Source of the DNA: Clostridiales bacterium
Lineage (GTDB): Bacteria; Bacillota; Clostridia; Christensenellales; Aristaeellaceae
NCBI GenBank assembly: GCA_004554085.1
Contig: SFNY01000048.1
Location: 1-51,719, forward strand
Length of the DNA: 51,719 bases
Reading direction: 5' to 3'
Part shown: positions 42,686 to 51,464 of the stretch, piece by piece
Layout: each line of letters begins with the position of its first letter
How positions within the stretch are numbered: position 1 is the stretch's first letter
Notes under the pieces: model-generated
What the model saw: only the letters and a program-made list of their open reading frames with translations
What the model was told of the DNA's origin: nothing
The model's database searches: none
Made by a program: the position numbers and the translations under genes

Positions 42686-43804
42686 TCATTCCACAGGATT
42701 CTCAATCAGGCCCGCAAAGCACACGCTGCCGGTCTCCGCATCCGCGATCACGAAGGCGAAGGGACGATCCACGCGCATTTCCACCGGTTGCTCCTCGGGT
42801 CGTATCCCCATGCAGGCCACGATGGCCGCCGTGGCCGCAGCCGCCCGGGTGCCCTCCTCGTCCAGCTGCACGCGCACCTTCTGGAGAATCTCGTCAATCC
42901 GCATGGGAACCTCCGAGACGCCGGAGAAGTCCGCGTCGCTGCCGAAGGGAGCCTCCAGGCCCAGCGCCTTCAGCACGTCGGAGAGGGTATTTTCCGTCGT
43001 CAGGTCGAACTTCGGCAAGAACAGATCCACCTCGCGCTCCTCTGCGCCGTCCTTCAGGTAGTCCATGCCCTGCTCCGCCAGTGCGTCCAGCAGGCCGTCA
43101 AGGCCGATGCTTGCGCCCGCACCGGGCAGCGCGATCCACATCTCCAGCGCGCCGCCTTCATAGGGCAGGCGGATGATCTGCAGGCCGTCCCGCTCCACAT
43201 AGTCGAAGAAATCCTGCTGGTACATCATCTCCACGGTTACGTCGCCCTCCGGCGCATGAAAGCTGTCCTCGATGGTGTTGTACGCCTCGAAGGGCTTCGC
43301 CCACTTCGCGTCCATGGCAATGGCGTTGAGCAGGATCAGACCGGTCTGCGGGTCAGGCGCTTCCGTGAGCAGCCTGTCGATCAGGCCGTCGGTGTGCTCC
43401 GCCACCCAGGCGTTGACCTTCTCCACCACCTCCGCATCCATCTCGAACCACTCCGCGCCATAGCCCTCGCTCAGGCGGTCGATGTAAGCCTCCATCAGTT
43501 CCAGACCCGGCGCGACGAAGGCGGCGTTGGCGGATTTGATCTCCTCAGGCACGACACCGCTCAGTCCGGACAGATCCTCCACGCCCAGCGCGGTCAGAAT
43601 CTGATCGAGGGTCTCCCCCGCCGCACCCTCGGCGGCCATGCCAAGCGCCAGGGTCAGGCTCGCGGGGGACAGCATCACGTTGCCGCCGTCATACAGCTCT
43701 TTCAACAGTTCAAAGCCCAGCTTTTCGCCCGCCGGAGAGGTTTCCGCCAGTGCAACGCAGCCCAGCAGCGTCAGGCACAGCAGTATGGAAAGGATCTTCT
43801 TCAT
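42686..43804 (-). CDS. Exported serpin (serine protease inhibitor)
   Basis: Encodes 372 residues. The signal peptide is MKKILSILLCLTLLGC-VALA; either a lipoprotein (LLGC) or signal-peptidase-I cleavage (ALA-ET) is possible. The serpin fold is clear: NVMLSPASLTLALGMAAEGA, LLNAIAMDAKWAKPF, the late DRPFAFVIADAETGSVCFAG. The reactive-loop hinge DEEGTRAAAATAA has the small residues needed for loop insertion, so it is probably an active inhibitor; the P1 residue cannot be fixed by eye. Serpins are uncommon in bacteria. Its ribosome binding site lies in the 3' arm of a long hairpin. Confidence 0.93.
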   Translation of the reverse strand: MKKILSILLCLTLLGCVALAETSPAGEKLGFELLKELYDGGNVMLSPASLTLALGMAAEGAAGETLDQILTALGVEDLSGLSGVVPEEIKSANAAFVAPGLELMEAYIDRLSEGYGAEWFEMDAEVVEKVNAWVAEHTDGLIDRLLTEAPDPQTGLILLNAIAMDAKWAKPFEAYNTIEDSFHAPEGDVTVEMMYQQDFFDYVERDGLQIIRLPYEGGALEMWIALPGAGASIGLDGLLDALAEQGMDYLKDGAEEREVDLFLPKFDLTTENTLSDVLKALGLEAPFGSDADFSGVSEVPMRIDEILQKVRVQLDEEGTRAAAATAAIVACMGIRPEEQPVEMRVDRPFAFVIADAETGSVCFAGLIENPVE

Positions 43805-43854
43805 AAAAACACGCTCCTTTGCGTCAATTTCTGCATGATAGACGCAAGGGAGCG
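43805..43854 (-). promoter_or_regulatory. Terminator-like hairpin that includes the serpin ribosome binding site
   Basis: Minus-strand stem CGCTCCCTTGCGTC/GACGCAAAGGAGCG (one mismatch) with a 15-nt loop, followed by TGTTTTT and then directly the serpin ATG. It can end the rpe transcript, and its 3' arm contains AAGGAGCG, the only plausible Shine-Dalgarno for the serpin. A weak TATCAT in the loop could be a -10. Confidence 0.75.
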
Positions 43855-43897
43855 CTGTGAAGTTCCATTTGAATGGTCGATTGGTATGAATTTACGC

Positions 43898-44560
43898 TCA
43901 GCCGCGGATTCTGGCCTCGGTGGCGCGCACATCGTCGATGAAGGCCTTCGCGTCCGGCGCGCCGTAGAGAGCGCTGCCCGCCACCATCACGGTCATGCCC
44001 TGCTCGATGAAGGGCACGCAGGTCGTGGTGTTCAGGCCGCCGTCCACCTCGATCAGCGCATCGCAGCCCGCCTCGTCCAGCATGCGGCGAATCTCGCCCA
44101 CCTTGTGGATGGTTGCCGGGATCATCTTCTGTCCGCCGAAGCCAGGGTTGACGCTCATCACCAGCGCCAGATCGAAGTCGCCCAGCACGTACCGCAGGCA
44201 CTCCGGGCTGGTGCCGGGGTTCAGCGCTACGCCCGCCAGCGCGCCGGCAGCGCGAATCTGCTGGAGCAGGCGGTGCAGGTGGTTGGTGGCCTCGGCGTGC
44301 ACGGTGATGATCCTCGCGCCCGCCGCGGCGAACTCCTCAACATATTTCTCGGGGTTGGCGATCATCAGGTGGGCGTCCACCGGCAGCGAGCACTTCGCCG
44401 CAGCCTTCAGGATGCCCTGACCAAAGGTGATGTTGGGCACAAAGTTGCCGTCCATCACATCGTAGTGCAGATAGTCTGCGCCGGCAGCAGCCATGCGCTC
44501 AATCTCTTCACCGATCCTCAGAAAATCCGCCGCAAGCAGCGACGGCGCCAGCTTAATCAT
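43898..44560 (-). CDS. rpe: Ribulose-phosphate 3-epimerase
   Basis: Encodes 220 residues. It interconverts ribulose-5-phosphate and xylulose-5-phosphate in the pentose phosphate pathway. TIM-barrel motifs: KLAPSLLAADFLRIGEEI, YLHYDVMDGNFVPNITFG, VDAHLMIANPE, SVNPGFGGQKMIP, and ALIEVDGGLNTTT with the catalytic Asp and metal-binding His/Asp residues. It overlaps the rsgA stop by 8 nt and is the last gene of the def-to-rpe cluster. Confidence 0.96.
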   Translation of the reverse strand: MIKLAPSLLAADFLRIGEEIERMAAAGADYLHYDVMDGNFVPNITFGQGILKAAAKCSLPVDAHLMIANPEKYVEEFAAAGARIITVHAEATNHLHRLLQQIRAAGALAGVALNPGTSPECLRYVLGDFDLALVMSVNPGFGGQKMIPATIHKVGEIRRMLDEAGCDALIEVDGGLNTTTCVPFIEQGMTVMVAGSALYGAPDAKAFIDDVRATEARIRG

Positions 44561-45431
44561 AGCGTTCCCTCCACTTCTGTTTCATATCCTCCAGCAGCTC
44601 CACATACCTGCGGTGCCGCAGTTCGTCGATCTCGCCCGCCTCCACCGCCTGCCGCACGCCACATTTGGGCTCGGTGGCGTGGTAGCAGGGCTGGAAGTAG
44701 CAGCTTCCCAGATAGGGTTCAAACTCGGGGAAGCTGTCCTGCAGCTCCACCGGGTCGAACAGCTCATTATCCAGCAGGCTGAAGCCCGGAGTGTCCAGCA
44801 CCATGCCGCCGCCCGGCAGCGGAATCAGCTCCGAGCGCCGCGTGGTGTTCTTGCCGCGCTCGATCTTCTCCGACAGATCGCCCGTCTCCAGCTCCAGGCG
44901 GTACAGTGCGTTGATCAGCGAGGATTTGCCCGCGCCGGACTGTCCCGCCAGCGCGTGTACGCTGCCTTTGAGCGCATTCCGCAGCGCATCCACGTTCTCG
45001 AGCGTGTGCGCCGAGACAAACATCGCGTCCACCTGCGCGCCCCGGTACTGATGCACGATCTCCCCCGCGCGCTGAGGTGCAAGCTCGCACTTGCTGACCA
45101 CCAGCATCGGCGCGACGCCCCGCCTGCGCGCGGTGAGGATCATGCGATCCACAAGACTTAAGTCGGCCTCCGGCGCAGCCGCAGCCGCTACGATCACGAT
45201 CCGGTCGATGTTCGCCACCGGCGGACGCTCCAGCTCGTTCCGGCGCGGCAGGATCGAATGCAGCCAGCCGTCCTCCTCGCCCGTGCCGGGCGTCATCTCC
45301 ACGCGGTCGCCCACCTTGGGCTTCATGCGCTCGCGGCGCAGCTTGCGCTGCGCGCGCAGCGTGTATTCCTCGCCCGCATCGTCAAGGACGGTGTAAAAGC
45401 CGCCGATGCCCCGCAAAATCGTTCCCTGCAA
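44553..45431 (-). CDS. rsgA: Ribosome small-subunit-dependent GTPase A
   Basis: Encodes 292 residues from a TTG start with GGAGGCGAG upstream. The order is OB-fold (1-70), circularly permuted GTPase (G4 before G1) with G1 GQSGAGKSSLIN, KNTTRR and the G3 LDTPGFSLL, then the C-terminal zinc site CYFQPCYHATEPKCGV. It checks late 30S maturation. The G4 motif, normally NKxD, reads SKCEL, so guanine specificity may be relaxed. It is 16 nt downstream of pknB. Confidence 0.95.
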   Translation of the reverse strand: MQGTILRGIGGFYTVLDDAGEEYTLRAQRKLRRERMKPKVGDRVEMTPGTGEEDGWLHSILPRRNELERPPVANIDRIVIVAAAAAPEADLSLVDRMILTARRRGVAPMLVVSKCELAPQRAGEIVHQYRGAQVDAMFVSAHTLENVDALRNALKGSVHALAGQSGAGKSSLINALYRLELETGDLSEKIERGKNTTRRSELIPLPGGGMVLDTPGFSLLDNELFDPVELQDSFPEFEPYLGSCYFQPCYHATEPKCGVRQAVEAGEIDELRHRRYVELLEDMKQKWRERYD

Positions 45432-45447
45432 ACGCTCGCCTCCGGTT

Positions 45448-47292
45448 CTAGTTGAAATCCAGCTGCATGCTCTCGTAGAGCACGTCGTCCATATAGATGT
45501 AGATTTGGTGCACGCCGCTCTCCGAGCTGCTCAGGCCGATGGCGTGGGTGCCCTTCGGCAGCACCTCCCGGTAGACCTCCAGGCTCACGCCCGAGGGCGC
45601 GACCAAATTCACCGTCACCCGCAGGTTGTTCAGCGGCACCACCAGCGTAAGCTCCGCGTCGGGCGCATACTTCTTCTCCTGCGCGCGGCAGATGGTGAGG
45701 TCCACCGCCGTTCCCATGAGCACCTGGGTGTAGGGCGCGATGCTCTGAGCGATCACCGCGCCGGACCTCGCGTCGGCGGAATCGCCCTCGCTCACCGTTC
45801 CCAGCACCAGGCCCTCGGCCTCGATCACCGCCTGCGCGCCCTCCAGCGTCAGACCCGACAGCGACGGAACCGACACGCACTGTCCGCTCACCTTCAGCAC
45901 AAGCTCGCTGTCGCGGGACTGCCAGCCTGGGCTCAGGTTCACGGAAACCACCGTGCCCACCGCCCGGTCGCTCTGCACATTTGCGACCTCCACGGTTCGC
46001 ACGCCCGCGCCGTTGAGCGCCTCCAGCGCCTCCTTCTCGCTCCAGCCGGTCATGTCCTCCAGATAGTACCACTGGCTGCCCAGACTCACCGTCAGCGTGA
46101 TTTTCGCGCTCTTGCGAATTGACTCGCCCGCCTCACGGGATTGCAGCATCACCGTTCCGTCGGGATAGTCGTCGCTGTAGGCGTTCACCACGATGGGCGA
46201 CACGCCCAGCGCCTCCATCGCATGCACCGCGTCCTCCTCGGCCTCGCCGATCAGATAGGGCATGTTCACAGTGGCGTAGCGCTCCTGAAGCACCAGACCC
46301 AGCGCAGCCAGCGCAAGCACCAGCGCTGCGGTTCCCAGCGCGATCATCCACCAGAACAGTTTTTTGCGCCGGGGCTTGACCGGCTGGGGATGCTTCTTTA
46401 CTTCCTCGCGCGCCGTCTCCGGCTGGGCCTCCTCCCGCTTTGTGGGATAGCGCACGAAGCCGCCCCTGGGCTTGGAGATGGTCATGCGCAGATCCGCCGC
46501 CATCTCCGCCGCGCTCTGGTAGCGCAGCTGCTTGTCCTTGCACAGCGCGCGCATCACGACCTCGTCCAGCGCCCGGGAGATGTGGGAATTCCGGCTGCGC
46601 ATGGACGCGGGCTGCTCGTTGATGTGCTTGAGCGCCACCGATACGGTGGTATCGCCGTCGAAGGGCACGTGGCCGGTGAGCATCTCGTAGAGCACCACGC
46701 CCACGGAGTACAGGTCGCTCTGCTCGTCGGCAACCTCGCCCCGGGCCTGCTCCGGCGAGAGGTAGTGCACGCTGCCCATGGCCGAGCCGTTGGGATCCAG
46801 CTGGGTGGTCTGGCTCGCTTTCAGGCGGGCGATGCCAAAGTCCGCAACCTTCACCCGTCCCTGCCTGTCCACCAGGATGTTCTGGGGCTTGATATCGCGG
46901 TGCACGATGCCGTTGCGATGGGCATGGTCCACCGCCGCCAGGATGCGTATGGTCATCCGCAGCGCCACATCCGGGTGGATGCGACCCTCGTCGCGGATCA
47001 TCTGCTTGAGGGTCTGGCCGTCCACATACTCCATCACGATGTAGCGCATCTCGCCTTCGATACCCACGTCCAGCAGGTTCACGATGTTCTCGTGGGACAT
47101 CTTCGCGGCGGCCTCGGCCTCGCGGCTGAAGCGGCGCACGAATTCCATGTCGGATTCGTACTCCGGCCGCAGCACCTTGATGGCGACGGTTCGGTTCTCC
47201 TCTAAATCCAGGGCGCGGTATACGACGGCCATGCCGCCCGTACCAACGACAGCTTCGATGCGATACCGGCCCGATATGAGCCGTCCGATCAT
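45448..47292 (-). CDS. pknB: PASTA-domain Ser/Thr protein kinase
   Basis: Encodes 614 residues. The kinase domain (1-275) is complete: GTGGMAVVY, Lys39, HRDIKPQN (131-138), DFG (151-153) and SPEQ. A transmembrane helix spans 312-335. Three extracellular PASTA repeats follow (about 341-405, 408-469, 472-536), then a C-terminal beta domain of some 75 residues. PrkC/Stk1-type kinases sense muropeptides or lipid II and control cell-wall growth and spore germination. It overlaps the prpC stop (ATGA), the usual kinase-phosphatase pair, but the phosphatase is broken here. Confidence 0.95.
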   Translation of the reverse strand: MIGRLISGRYRIEAVVGTGGMAVVYRALDLEENRTVAIKVLRPEYESDMEFVRRFSREAEAAAKMSHENIVNLLDVGIEGEMRYIVMEYVDGQTLKQMIRDEGRIHPDVALRMTIRILAAVDHAHRNGIVHRDIKPQNILVDRQGRVKVADFGIARLKASQTTQLDPNGSAMGSVHYLSPEQARGEVADEQSDLYSVGVVLYEMLTGHVPFDGDTTVSVALKHINEQPASMRSRNSHISRALDEVVMRALCKDKQLRYQSAAEMAADLRMTISKPRGGFVRYPTKREEAQPETAREEVKKHPQPVKPRRKKLFWWMIALGTAALVLALAALGLVLQERYATVNMPYLIGEAEEDAVHAMEALGVSPIVVNAYSDDYPDGTVMLQSREAGESIRKSAKITLTVSLGSQWYYLEDMTGWSEKEALEALNGAGVRTVEVANVQSDRAVGTVVSVNLSPGWQSRDSELVLKVSGQCVSVPSLSGLTLEGAQAVIEAEGLVLGTVSEGDSADARSGAVIAQSIAPYTQVLMGTAVDLTICRAQEKKYAPDAELTLVVPLNNLRVTVNLVAPSGVSLEVYREVLPKGTHAIGLSSSESGVHQIYIYMDDVLYESMQLDFN

Positions 47293-47964
47293 CTGTCTTC
47301 CTCCCCGGTCACCACGTACATTGCGGTGATGTTGTCGCTTCCGCCGTCGTCCAGCGCGGCCTGCACCGCCTGTTTCAGCTTCTCCTCCCAGCCGCAGTCG
47401 CTCTGGGTGAGCTCAAGTATGTCCCGATCCTCCAGGTGGTTGGACAGGCCGTCGGTGCAGAGGAAGAACACGTCCCCCGGCTCCAGCGCGATCTGCATCA
47501 GGTCCACCGTCACCTGATCCGCCGTGCCCAGCGCGCGGGTGATGTAGTTGCGCTTGGGATGGTGCTTGGCCTCCTGGGGCGTGATCAGTCCCTTGCGCAC
47601 CATCTCCTCCACCAGCGTGTGATCCACGGTGATGCGCAGGATGCTGCCCCTGCGGATCAGGTACGCGCGGCTGTCGCCCACATGGGCGACGTAGGCGCTG
47701 CCGTTGTTCAGCGCCAGTGCGGTGAAGGTGGTGCCCATGCCGCTGTACTGCTCCACGCAGCGCGACCGCGCGTGCACCGCCGCGTTGGCGCGCTCCACCG
47801 ATCGGCGCATGGCCGCGCCGTCGATCCACCTGCACATGCGCATCTCCCCGGAAAAGACCCGAACCGCCATGGCGCTGGCGATCTCGCCCGCGTTGTGGCC
47901 GCCCATGCCGTCCGCAATCGCGCAGAAGCGCTCCCCCGGTATCCGTCTGCACAAAAACTTTCAT
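47289..47964 (-). pseudogene. prpC: PP2C-type Ser/Thr phosphatase, N-terminal deletion with frameshift
   Basis: The natural ATG (GGAGGAGAACAA upstream) begins MKVFVQTDTG, the canonical PrpC opening, but then runs out of frame. The rest of the protein, in another frame, resumes at ERFCAIADGMGGHNAGE and is intact: GMGTTFTALAL, HVGDSRAYLI, FFLCTDGLSNHL and GGSDNITAM with metal-binding Asp residues. The 15-20 residues between, holding the R-x-x-NQD metal/phosphate motif, are missing at about 47936. As assembled no full phosphatase can be made unless by frameshifting or a poor TTG start. It should dephosphorylate targets of the adjacent kinase. Confidence 0.82.
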
Positions 47965-47993
47965 TTGTTCTCCTCCGGGGTTCGCGTTTTGCT

Positions 47994-48944
47994 TTACTTT
48001 TGCTCCGAGATGTATTTCCGCCTGAGCTGGCCGCAGGCGCCGTCGATGTCCGCGCCCATCTCCCGGCGCACCGTGGCGGAGATGTTCTTCAGCTCCAGGC
48101 GCTTGAGGAAGGCGGCCACGTCCTGCTTCGTCGGCGCCTCCAGATTGCGCTCCTTGACTGCGTTCAGCGGGATCAGGTTCACGTGGCAGCGCATGCCGCG
48201 CAGCCGACGCGCCAGCTCCTCGGCGTGGCGCACCTCGCAGTTGACGTTCCTGATCAGCGCGTACTCGAACACCACGCGCCGTCCCGTCTCCTCGCTGTAC
48301 TTCCTGCACGCGGCGATCACGTCCTCATAAGGGTAGGCGTTTGCCACGGGCATGATCTTCTGGCGGATGGCATCGTTGGGGGCGTGCAGCGACAGCGAAA
48401 GCGTCAGCGGCAGGCCCTCCTTGATGAAGTCGTAGATGCGGTTCACCAGGCCGCAGGTGGACAGCGAGATGTTGCGGATGGAGATGTTCAGCCCCGTCGC
48501 CTGGATGTGGCGGTTCGCGGCCACCACCTGGCCCAGAATCTCGCCGGGGGTCAGGTTGCGCACCCGTCCCTCCAGCGTGGACGCGCAGAACGCGCAACCC
48601 ATGCGGCAGCCCACCTGGGTAGACACGCACAGCGTATCGCCGTACTTGTAGCGCATCACCACGCCCTCGATCAGGTTGCCGTCGTGAAGCTCGTAGAGGA
48701 ACTTCTCCGTCTCGTCGATTTTGGATTTGTAGCTCTCGCGGATGCGCACCGGGTTCGCCACGGCGATCGCCGCCATTTTCTCCCGCAGCGCGTTCGACAG
48801 GTTCGACATTTCGGCAATCTCCACGCCCCGGTTCAGCCACTGGCGAATCTGTCCGGCGCGGAACTTGCTCTCGTGAAGCTCGTTCAGTACGAAGTCCAGA
48901 AGCTCCTGATCGCTTAACGACAGCAGCTGGATTTTATCGCTCAT
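47994..48944 (-). CDS. rlmN: 23S rRNA (adenine-C2) methyltransferase RlmN, internally shortened
   Basis: Encodes 316 residues; the family is usually about 340-350. Radical-SAM cysteines are present at 113, 117 and 120 (CRMGCAFC), the mechanistic Cys106 in TLCVSTQ and the C-terminal Cys in DIDGACGQL. However, GQVVAANRHIQA joins directly to TGLNISIRNISLSTCG. The 30-35 residues that normally lie between, with the SAM-binding MGxGEP motif, are absent, in frame. Activity is therefore doubtful. It overlaps the rsmB stop by 11 nt with GGGGAG before the ATG. Confidence 0.9.
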   Translation of the reverse strand: MSDKIQLLSLSDQELLDFVLNELHESKFRAGQIRQWLNRGVEIAEMSNLSNALREKMAAIAVANPVRIRESYKSKIDETEKFLYELHDGNLIEGVVMRYKYGDTLCVSTQVGCRMGCAFCASTLEGRVRNLTPGEILGQVVAANRHIQATGLNISIRNISLSTCGLVNRIYDFIKEGLPLTLSLSLHAPNDAIRQKIMPVANAYPYEDVIAACRKYSEETGRRVVFEYALIRNVNCEVRHAEELARRLRGMRCHVNLIPLNAVKERNLEAPTKQDVAAFLKRLELKNISATVRREMGADIDGACGQLRRKYISEQK

Positions 48945-50511
48945 AGCTCCCCGCCTTTCTGCGCAGGCGCGCGATGAAGAAGCCCTCGATCCCGTCCCGA
49001 CCGGGCAGAATCTGGATGCAGCCGTTCACATAATGCGCGCGCAGCTGCTCCGGGAGCCAGGTATCGTCCAAATCGGGCGCAAACTCCGGGTGCAGGTTCA
49101 GGAAAGCCTCGATCTGCGTCTCATTCTCCTCCGGCAGCAGCGTGCAGGTGGAGTACACCAGAAGTCCGCCGGGGCGCACGCAATCCGCGCAGGTATTGAG
49201 GATGTCCCGCTGGATCGGTATCAGCGCTTCGATGGTCTCGCCCTTCAGGCGGTACTTGATGTCCGGCTTGTCGCCCATCACGCCCAGACCCGAGCAGGGC
49301 GCATCCACCAGCACCGCGTCCATGGACAGCTCCATGCTCTCCATGGGCTTTGCAGCGTCGCGCACCTGTGCGCGGATGTTGTCCAGCTCCAGACGGCGCG
49401 CCGCCGCGCGGATCAGCTCCACGCGATGCTCGTGCAGATCCCAGGCGTACACGCGGCCCGTGCCCTGCATCGTCTCGGCGATCAGGCAGGTCTTGCCCCC
49501 GGGCGCAGCGCAGGCGTCCAGCACCTGCATGCCCGGCTTCGCGCCCACCGCAGCCGCCGCCAGCATGGAGCTCTCCCCCTGAATGGAGAACAGGCCCTTC
49601 CGGTAGCCCTCGTGGGCGGAGAGCTTGCCCGCGCCGGTCACGCGGTACGCCCCGGACACCGTGGCGTGCTCCCAGCTGAAGCCGTTCTGCGTCAGCCACG
49701 CCTCGAAAGCCGCATCGTTCATGCGCATGCGGTTGGGACGGATGGTGTCGCTGCGGCGATCCGGCGACCAGGCCAGAATCTCCTCGGTCTGCTCCACGCC
49801 GTAGGCCGCCACCAGCCGCGCAACCAGCTCCGGCGCGGTGGAATACTTCTCGGACAGATAGGCTTCCGGCTCCGTTTCACGATCAGGCAGCTTCAGCTCA
49901 CCCGCGTCCCGATCGCGGATCAGGCTCCGCAGCACGCCGTTCACCAGCGCGGTCAGGCCATCCCGACCCGCGCGGCGGGTCTGCTTCACGGTCTCGTCCA
50001 CCGCCGCGTGATCCGGAATCCTGTCCATGAACAGGATCTGCGCCGTGGCGATGCAGAGGATGTCCATGACCTCCGGCTCCGGGCGCGTCTTCAGGCGCGC
50101 AGAAAGCACGTGCTCGATGCGCAGCCGGTTCTCCAGCGTGAAGTAGAACACGCTGGAGGCCAGGCGGCGATCCTCGTCGCTGAGATGCGCCGCGCTCAGC
50201 TCCCGATCCAGTGCCTGCGCCGCATACGCGTCGTTGCGCGCCACATTGCGCAGCGCCCGCAGCGCCACGTCCCGTGCGGACGGCCCCGCAGGCTTCGCCG
50301 GAGCCGGTCTGCGGTCGCGGCCCTCGAACTTCCTTCCGACGAATTTGTCCCCCGGCTTGCGCTCGAACTTCTTTTCGCCGGGTTTGCTGTCATATTTCTT
50401 CTTGAACGGCCTGTCGCCGGGTTTCCGCTCAAATTTCTTTTCAAACGGCTTGCCGTCACGCTTGAAATCCCGCCGGTTTCCGCCCTGATTCCTGTTGTTT
50501 CCCTGATCCAT
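48934..50511 (-). CDS. rsmB: 16S rRNA (cytosine-967-C5) methyltransferase RsmB
   Basis: Encodes 525 residues, longer than usual because of a basic, low-complexity N-terminus of about 75 residues with repeats of the FERKPGD/FKKK type. Then come the NusB-like RNA-binding domain (ARDVALRALRNV to LVNGVLRSLIRD) and the Rossmann methyltransferase with motif I LDACAAPGGKTC, the catalytic VDAPCSGLGVMG and YSTCTLLPEEN (both Cys residues). It modifies C967 of 16S rRNA. It is 17 nt after fmt in the conserved cluster. Confidence 0.95.
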   Translation of the reverse strand: MDQGNNRNQGGNRRDFKRDGKPFEKKFERKPGDRPFKKKYDSKPGEKKFERKPGDKFVGRKFEGRDRRPAPAKPAGPSARDVALRALRNVARNDAYAAQALDRELSAAHLSDEDRRLASSVFYFTLENRLRIEHVLSARLKTRPEPEVMDILCIATAQILFMDRIPDHAAVDETVKQTRRAGRDGLTALVNGVLRSLIRDRDAGELKLPDRETEPEAYLSEKYSTAPELVARLVAAYGVEQTEEILAWSPDRRSDTIRPNRMRMNDAAFEAWLTQNGFSWEHATVSGAYRVTGAGKLSAHEGYRKGLFSIQGESSMLAAAAVGAKPGMQVLDACAAPGGKTCLIAETMQGTGRVYAWDLHEHRVELIRAAARRLELDNIRAQVRDAAKPMESMELSMDAVLVDAPCSGLGVMGDKPDIKYRLKGETIEALIPIQRDILNTCADCVRPGGLLVYSTCTLLPEENETQIEAFLNLHPEFAPDLDDTWLPEQLRAHYVNGCIQILPGRDGIEGFFIARLRRKAGSYER

Positions 50512-50528
50512 TCGGCTGTTGCCCCGTT

Positions 50529-51461
50529 TCAGTTGAATTTGGTTCCGATTTCGATTTTCTTGCCCTGAAGGTAGGCCTTGGCGGTCATGCGCTTGGCGTT
50601 GGGAGCCTGCATCTCCAGCACCTCCAGCCAGCCCTCGCCGCAGGCGATCTTCAGGCCCTCCTTGGCCCCGGACACCGCCACGGTGCCCGGCTCTGCAGCG
50701 CCCTCCGCAGCGCAGGGCTTCGCCAAGTAGATCTTCAGCCTGCCGTCGCCGCTTTCCGTGTAGGCGCAGGGCCAGGGGTTCAGGCCGCGCACCTGACAGG
50801 CGATCTCCTCCGCGCTCCTCGTCCAGTCGATTTTGCCCATCTCCTTGGTGAGCATCGGCTGATAGCTGGCCTCGGCTTCATTCTGCTTGACGCTCTTCAA
50901 TCCGCCGTGGGGATAAAATTTCAGCGTGTCAATCAGCAGCTTTGCGCCGATCTCCGACAGCCGCTGGGTCAGCTCGCCCGCCGTCTCCAATTCGCCGATG
51001 TCGGTCTGGGCCTTCAGGAGCATGTCGCCGGTGTCCATGCCGATGTCCGTTAGCATGGTGGTCACGCCCGCAACCTTTTCACCGTTCAGAATGCACCAGT
51101 TGATGGGCGCGGAGCCCCGGTACTTTGGCAGCAACGACGCATGCACGTTCACGGTGCCGTACTGGGGGATTTCGAGAATCTCCCGGCTGAGCAGCTGGCC
51201 GAAGGCGGCGGTGACCACCAGCTCGGGCTTCAGCGCCCGCAGGCAATCCACGCCCTCCTGCGCCTTGATCTTTTCAAACTGATACACCGGCACGCCGCGC
51301 TCCTGGGCCAGGAGCTTCACCGGGCAGGGCGTCAATTTGTGGCCGCGACCCGCCGGGCGGTCCGGCTGGGTGATCGCACCGACCACCTCGTAGCCGTTGT
51401 CCAGCAGCGCGCGCAGCGAAGGCACGGCGAACTCCGGCGTGCCCATGAATACGATGCGCAT
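50529..51461 (-). CDS. fmt: Methionyl-tRNA formyltransferase
   Basis: Encodes 310 residues, normal length. It formylates initiator Met-tRNA using 10-formyl-THF. Motifs: VFMGTPEFAVPSLRAL, QPDRPAGRGHKLTP, NVHASLLPKYRGSAPINW (catalytic Asn and His) and the following GVTTMLTDIGMDTGDML. The C-terminal OB-like domain starts near QVRGLNPWPCAYTE. The ATG has GGAGG upstream and is 3 nt after the def stop. Confidence 0.97.
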   Translation of the reverse strand: MRIVFMGTPEFAVPSLRALLDNGYEVVGAITQPDRPAGRGHKLTPCPVKLLAQERGVPVYQFEKIKAQEGVDCLRALKPELVVTAAFGQLLSREILEIPQYGTVNVHASLLPKYRGSAPINWCILNGEKVAGVTTMLTDIGMDTGDMLLKAQTDIGELETAGELTQRLSEIGAKLLIDTLKFYPHGGLKSVKQNEAEASYQPMLTKEMGKIDWTRSAEEIACQVRGLNPWPCAYTESGDGRLKIYLAKPCAAEGAAEPGTVAVSGAKEGLKIACGEGWLEVLEMQAPNAKRMTAKAYLQGKKIEIGTKFN

Positions 51462-51464
51462 GGG

